This document shows, piece after piece, positions 60,623-64,000 of a stretch of 64,000 nt of DNA. Location: positions 1 to 64,000 of the forward strand of contig NZ_FXTN01000012.1 of assembly GCF_900182595.1 (NCBI RefSeq). The letters run 5' to 3'. The notes under the pieces are model-generated. The model was given only the letters and a program-made list of their open reading frames with translations, ran no database searches and was not told the DNA's origin. Position 1 is the stretch's first letter. Every line of letters starts with the position of its first letter. This stretch comes from Pedobacter westerhofensis (GTDB taxonomy: Bacteria > Bacteroidota > Bacteroidia > Sphingobacteriales > Sphingobacteriaceae). A program made the position numbers and the translations under genes.

Positions 60623-61003
60623 GTGAGCAAAGCTGTACTCTTCTTCATGCTTCCCATACTTTTCTTTAACACGTCTGTTCGTGAAATATTGAAAACGCCT
60701 CAGATATTCCTGCATTTTATACATCACCATCAGCTTGACGCCGAAATTGGGTTTATAGAATTTCTGGATATGCATTATTTTGGGCATGATCTGGACGATA
60801 ACGATGACGACGAGGACATGAAGCTGCCCTTTAAAAAGATGGATGGGCATCTGCACATCTCCATTGGTGTTCCTGCCGAAAAACTGGTAATGATAAAGGC
60901 TGTAAGCATTAGTTTACTACACACTTTGCTATTCGATTTCCACCGTTCCCATGTCAACCCGATATGCGGGAACCTCTTCCGTCCTCCCATTTCCCTGGCA
61001 TAA
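60623..61003 (+). CDS. Small His/Asp-rich protein upstream of a heavy-metal RND pump
   Basis: The 126-residue protein has a hydrophobic start (VLFFMLPILFFN) and a polar centre with many potential metal ligands: FLHFIHHHQLD, then MHYFGHDLDDNDDDEDM, then GHLHISIG. It then ends with a second cluster of His, Cys and Arg. I do not recognise a named domain. Similar small proteins are common directly ahead of CzcA/CusA genes in this group. A role as a metal-binding partner or sensor is inferred only from the neighbour. The start is a GTG or, alternatively, the ATG at 60647. Confidence 0.7.
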   Translation: MSKAVLFFMLPILFFNTSVREILKTPQIFLHFIHHHQLDAEIGFIEFLDMHYFGHDLDDNDDDEDMKLPFKKMDGHLHISIGVPAEKLVMIKAVSISLLHTLLFDFHRSHVNPICGNLFRPPISLA

Positions 61004-61080
61004 ATCTTAATTCTAGTTTATTTCCTGCCTGACATGCCGTCGGGTACGGAGTTTTATGTCTACGCTTTAATTTACTGATT

Positions 61081-64000
61081 ATGTTAAATCAAATTATTGG
61101 CTTTTCCATCCGGAATAAGCTGATCATTGCTTTATTTGTGCTTTCGCTCGTTGGCTGGGGTGCTTATGAAGTTACCAGACTACCTATTGATGCCCTGCCG
61201 GATATTACGGACAACCAGGTGCAGGTGATTACGGTTTCGCCTTCGCTGGGTGCGCCGGATATAGAGCGGTTAATTACTTTTCCCATTGAACAGGCCTGCA
61301 GTAGTATCTCCGGACTGAAACAGATCCGCAGTTTCTCCCGTTTCGGACTTTCACTTGTTACCATTGTTTTTAATGAGGAAACTGATGTATACTGGGCCAG
61401 GCAGCAGATTGCCGAACGCCTGCAGCAGGTGCAGCAGGAAATCCCGGATGGCATCGGAACACCTGCCATGGCGCCAGTATCCACTGGCCTTGGTGAAATT
61501 TACCAGTATGTGGTGCGGCCTAAAAGAGGCTACGAAGACAAGTATGATGAACGCGAGCTTCGTACCATTCAGGACTGGATTGTCCGTCGTCAGCTGCTGG
61601 GAACACCGGGTGTTGCAGAGGTTTCCAGCTTTGGTGGTAAGCTGAAACAGTATGAGGTAGCTGTCAGACAAGATCAGCTGAAGGCTTACGGACTGACAAT
61701 AGGAGATATTTTTACAGCCCTGGAAAACAACAATGAGAATACCGGAGGTGCTTATATTGAAAAAGGGCCCACCGTATTGTACATCCGCAGTGAAGGACTG
61801 ACTACCAGTCTGGCCGACATCGAAAAGATTGTAGTTAAAACTCTTGACAACGGAATGCCGGTGCTGATGGGCCAGATTGCAAAAGTGCAGTATGGTGCCG
61901 CGATACGGTACGGGGCAATGACCTATAATGCACAGGGTGAAGTTGCCGGAGCAGTAGTGATGATGCTCAAGGGTGAAAACTCCTCTGTGGTAGTGAAAAG
62001 GGTAAAAGAAAAGATTGCAGAAATTCAGAAGATGGTTCCCGAAGGGGTAGTAATTGAGCCATTCCTAGACCGTACCAAGATGGTTGACAATGCCATCAGT
62101 ACGGTAGAAACCAATCTGATGGAAGGTGCCCTGATCGTAATCTTTGTACTCGTATTTTTCCTCGGAAACCTTCGTGCAGGACTCATTGTATCTTCAGTAA
62201 TCCCGTTATCGATGCTGTTTGCGATCATTCTGATGAATAAATTTGGTGTCGGCGGCAATCTGATGTCTTTGGGTGCTATCGATTTTGGTTTGATCGTAGA
62301 TGGTTCTGTCATTATCGTTGAAGCGATTCTGCACCGCTTTTCACATAGCAAGCATTTCAGGAAACTGGATGGTATCGACCAGGAACAAATGGACAATGAA
62401 GTTGAAAAATCCACAGGATCAATGATCAAGTCAGCTGTTTTCAGCCAGATTATTATCCTGATTGTTTATCTCCCGATCCTCTCACTGGAAGGGGTTGAAG
62501 GCAAAATGTTTAAACCAATGGCCTGGACAATCGCATTTGCGATCCTCGGAGCGTTCATCATGTCGATTACCTACGTCCCAATGATGTCTGCATTGTGTCT
62601 GAACAAGAAGATCAGTCATCAAAAGAACTTAACCGACAGGCTGATGGCCTGGATCGAGCGACGTTATCAACCCGCTTTAAATAAGGTGCTTAACTTCCCG
62701 AAGATGATCCTGGCTGTTACACTTTCCTTGTTTGTTATCGCCCTATTGTTGATGGGCACACTTGGAGGGGAGTTTATTCCGCAGCTGGAAGAGGGTGATT
62801 TTGCGGTAGAGACACGATTGCTGACAGGCAGTAACCTGAACAATACGATTGAAACGACGCAGAAAGCGTCAAAAATCCTGCTGGCGAAATTTCCTGAGGT
62901 GCAGAAGATCGTTACCAAAATAGGCAGCGCTGAAGTGCCCACTGATCCTATGCCTTTTGAAGCAGGCGACATGATGGTGATCCTGAAGCCGAAAAAAGAA
63001 TGGGTATCTGCCAGAACCTTTCCGGAGCTCAGCGCCAAAATGACCAAAGCTCTTGAAGCTGTACCTGGTATTACCGTAGGGTTTCAGTTCCCGGTACAAA
63101 TGCGTTTCAATGAACTGATGACAGGGGCAAGGCAGGATGTGGTGTGCAAGATCTTCGGGGAAGACCTGGATTCTCTTGCTGTTTACGCCAAGAAGCTAGG
63201 TAGTATTATTGGTAATGTAAAAGGTGCTGTCAATATTTACGAAGAGCAGGTAACAGGTATGCCGCAGGTAGTGATTCAATACAACCGGGACGGGATGGCA
63301 AAATATGGTTTGAACGTGGGTGATGTTAACCGTGTAGTCAATACTGCTTTCGCCGGTCAGGTTGCCGGACAGGTGTATGAAGGGGAGAAACGTTTCGATA
63401 TGGTGGTAAGACTTGATGAAAAAGCCCGGAGAAATATCGGCGATGTGGAAGAGCTGATGATACTGACTAAATCGGGCAACCAGATCCCTCTGAAGATGGT
63501 TGCAACGATTGCGGAAGTTGAGGGCGTAAACCAAATCCAGCGGGAGGATACGAAAAGAAGGATCATTGTAGGTTTTAATGTGAAAGACCGCGATGTGCAG
63601 TCGATTGTGGAAGAGCTGCAGTTGAAAGCAGGACAGCAACTGAACCTTTCCAGAGGTTATACCATTTCTTATGGTGGATCCTTTGAAAATATGACGGCTG
63701 CCAAAGCGCGTTTGACTATTGTTGTACCCATAGCATTGCTGCTGATTTTCCTGCTGCTTTATTTCGCTTTCAGTTCTGTCAAACAGGGATTGCTGATTTA
63801 CTCGGCCATTCCCTTATCCGCCATCGGTGGGATCCTGGCGCTCTGGATCCGGGGCCTGCCTTTCAGTATTTCTGCCGGAGTAGGTTTTATTGCACTTTTC
63901 GGCGTGGCAGTACTGAACGGAATCCTGTTGGTGACCGAGTTTAACCGTTTAAAACAGGCAGGCTGGACAGATGTCAAAAGAATCGTGATCCATGCGACCA
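61081..64000 (+). CDS. Heavy-metal efflux RND transporter, CusA/CzcA family (partial at window edge)
   Basis: The first 973 residues of an inner-membrane proton-driven pump that moves metal ions out across the envelope. Family traits: first helix (IRNKLIIALFVLSLVGWGAY), DALPDITDNQVQV near residue 37, the proton-relay helix with AIDFGLIVDGSVIIVEAI near 398-415, and the later GVGFIALFGVAVLNGILLV near 935. The frame is open to the last base, so the C-terminus is missing and a fused outer-membrane domain cannot be excluded. Metal (Cu/Ag or Co/Zn/Cd) is not decided by the visible sequence. It follows the small His/Asp-rich gene by 77 bases. Confidence 0.93.
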   Translation, partial: MLNQIIGFSIRNKLIIALFVLSLVGWGAYEVTRLPIDALPDITDNQVQVITVSPSLGAPDIERLITFPIEQACSSISGLKQIRSFSRFGLSLVTIVFNEETDVYWARQQIAERLQQVQQEIPDGIGTPAMAPVSTGLGEIYQYVVRPKRGYEDKYDERELRTIQDWIVRRQLLGTPGVAEVSSFGGKLKQYEVAVRQDQLKAYGLTIGDIFTALENNNENTGGAYIEKGPTVLYIRSEGLTTSLADIEKIVVKTLDNGMPVLMGQIAKVQYGAAIRYGAMTYNAQGEVAGAVVMMLKGENSSVVVKRVKEKIAEIQKMVPEGVVIEPFLDRTKMVDNAISTVETNLMEGALIVIFVLVFFLGNLRAGLIVSSVIPLSMLFAIILMNKFGVGGNLMSLGAIDFGLIVDGSVIIVEAILHRFSHSKHFRKLDGIDQEQMDNEVEKSTGSMIKSAVFSQIIILIVYLPILSLEGVEGKMFKPMAWTIAFAILGAFIMSITYVPMMSALCLNKKISHQKNLTDRLMAWIERRYQPALNKVLNFPKMILAVTLSLFVIALLLMGTLGGEFIPQLEEGDFAVETRLLTGSNLNNTIETTQKASKILLAKFPEVQKIVTKIGSAEVPTDPMPFEAGDMMVILKPKKEWVSARTFPELSAKMTKALEAVPGITVGFQFPVQMRFNELMTGARQDVVCKIFGEDLDSLAVYAKKLGSIIGNVKGAVNIYEEQVTGMPQVVIQYNRDGMAKYGLNVGDVNRVVNTAFAGQVAGQVYEGEKRFDMVVRLDEKARRNIGDVEELMILTKSGNQIPLKMVATIAEVEGVNQIQREDTKRRIIVGFNVKDRDVQSIVEELQLKAGQQLNLSRGYTISYGGSFENMTAAKARLTIVVPIALLLIFLLLYFAFSSVKQGLLIYSAIPLSAIGGILALWIRGLPFSISAGVGFIALFGVAVLNGILLVTEFNRLKQAGWTDVKRIVIHAT

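Noticed and set aside
60539..60856. 105-codon minus-strand frame at the metal-efflux promoter
   Set aside because: It overlaps a good plus-strand promoter and the His/Asp-rich gene and has no sign of coding.

Overview
The window looks like chromosomal DNA of a Bacteroidota species, most likely a Pedobacter-type member of the Sphingobacteriaceae. The signs are two SusC/SusD outer-membrane uptake pairs, an ECF sigma/FecR relay feeding a SusC with an STN domain, a GH92 glycosidase, the futalosine menaquinone route (MqnA, MqnE), a short CrtI-CrtB-Idi-CrtZ carotenoid cluster, promoters of the TTTG-N19/20-TAnnTTTG type and very few Shine-Dalgarno sequences. No rRNA, tRNA or CRISPR array was seen.

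Layout. 1-1100 is a gene-poor accessory stretch: the 3' tip of an IS3-family transposase, an array of about 24 copies of a 13-bp repeat, and a long hairpin that closes the methionine operon. 1105-3860 (minus strand) is hom and metX under a SAM-I riboswitch and a well-formed promoter. 4264-8795 holds a lipoprotein gene and the carotenoid operon. 8894-11423 is mqnE, a histidine phosphatase and mqnA. 11448-12335 is a small minus-strand pair, a HAD phosphatase-like protein and a ParB-like GHHR protein. 12659-18921 is mutS, an NlpC/P60 lipoprotein, a 39-codon membrane microprotein, an exonuclease and an M1 peptidase. 19099-28045 mixes signalling genes (a lone receiver, a multi-PAS kinase, a GAF protein), a PLP-dependent sulfur enzyme, a second M1 peptidase and two pseudogenes (moeA and a histidine kinase).

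28242-41339 is a glycan-utilisation locus: sigma factor, FecR, SusC with STN, SusD, a SUMF1-domain protein, a Gfo/Idh/MocA oxidoreductase, a TIM-barrel isomerase and a GH92 alpha-mannosidase-like enzyme. This fits sensing, import and processing of mannose-containing glycans. 41336-43607 is a Nudix hydrolase and a short glucan-phosphorylase homologue without the PLP lysine. 43751-50238 is a second SusC/SusD locus with a DUF4397 lipoprotein and a divergent DeoR regulator. 50341-53181 is a TetR-DinB-MFS module with three matching putative operators. 53344-60366 carries a dihaem cytochrome, a 2OG-Fe(II) oxygenase, a glycosyltransferase, lipoproteins, a PAS kinase and a TonB-dependent receptor. 60587-64000 is the start of a heavy-metal RND efflux operon, cut by the window edge.

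The most interesting items are the 13-bp array with a 52-bp higher-order period, the HAD/ParB-like pair, the phosphorylase homologue with Thr in place of the cofactor lysine, the three TetR operators, and four genes whose start codon lies 3-4 bases after an identical TATATTTG box, which suggests leaderless mRNAs. No single locus can be called a new biological system from sequence alone; the HAD/ParB-like pair is the best candidate for an uncharacterised one.
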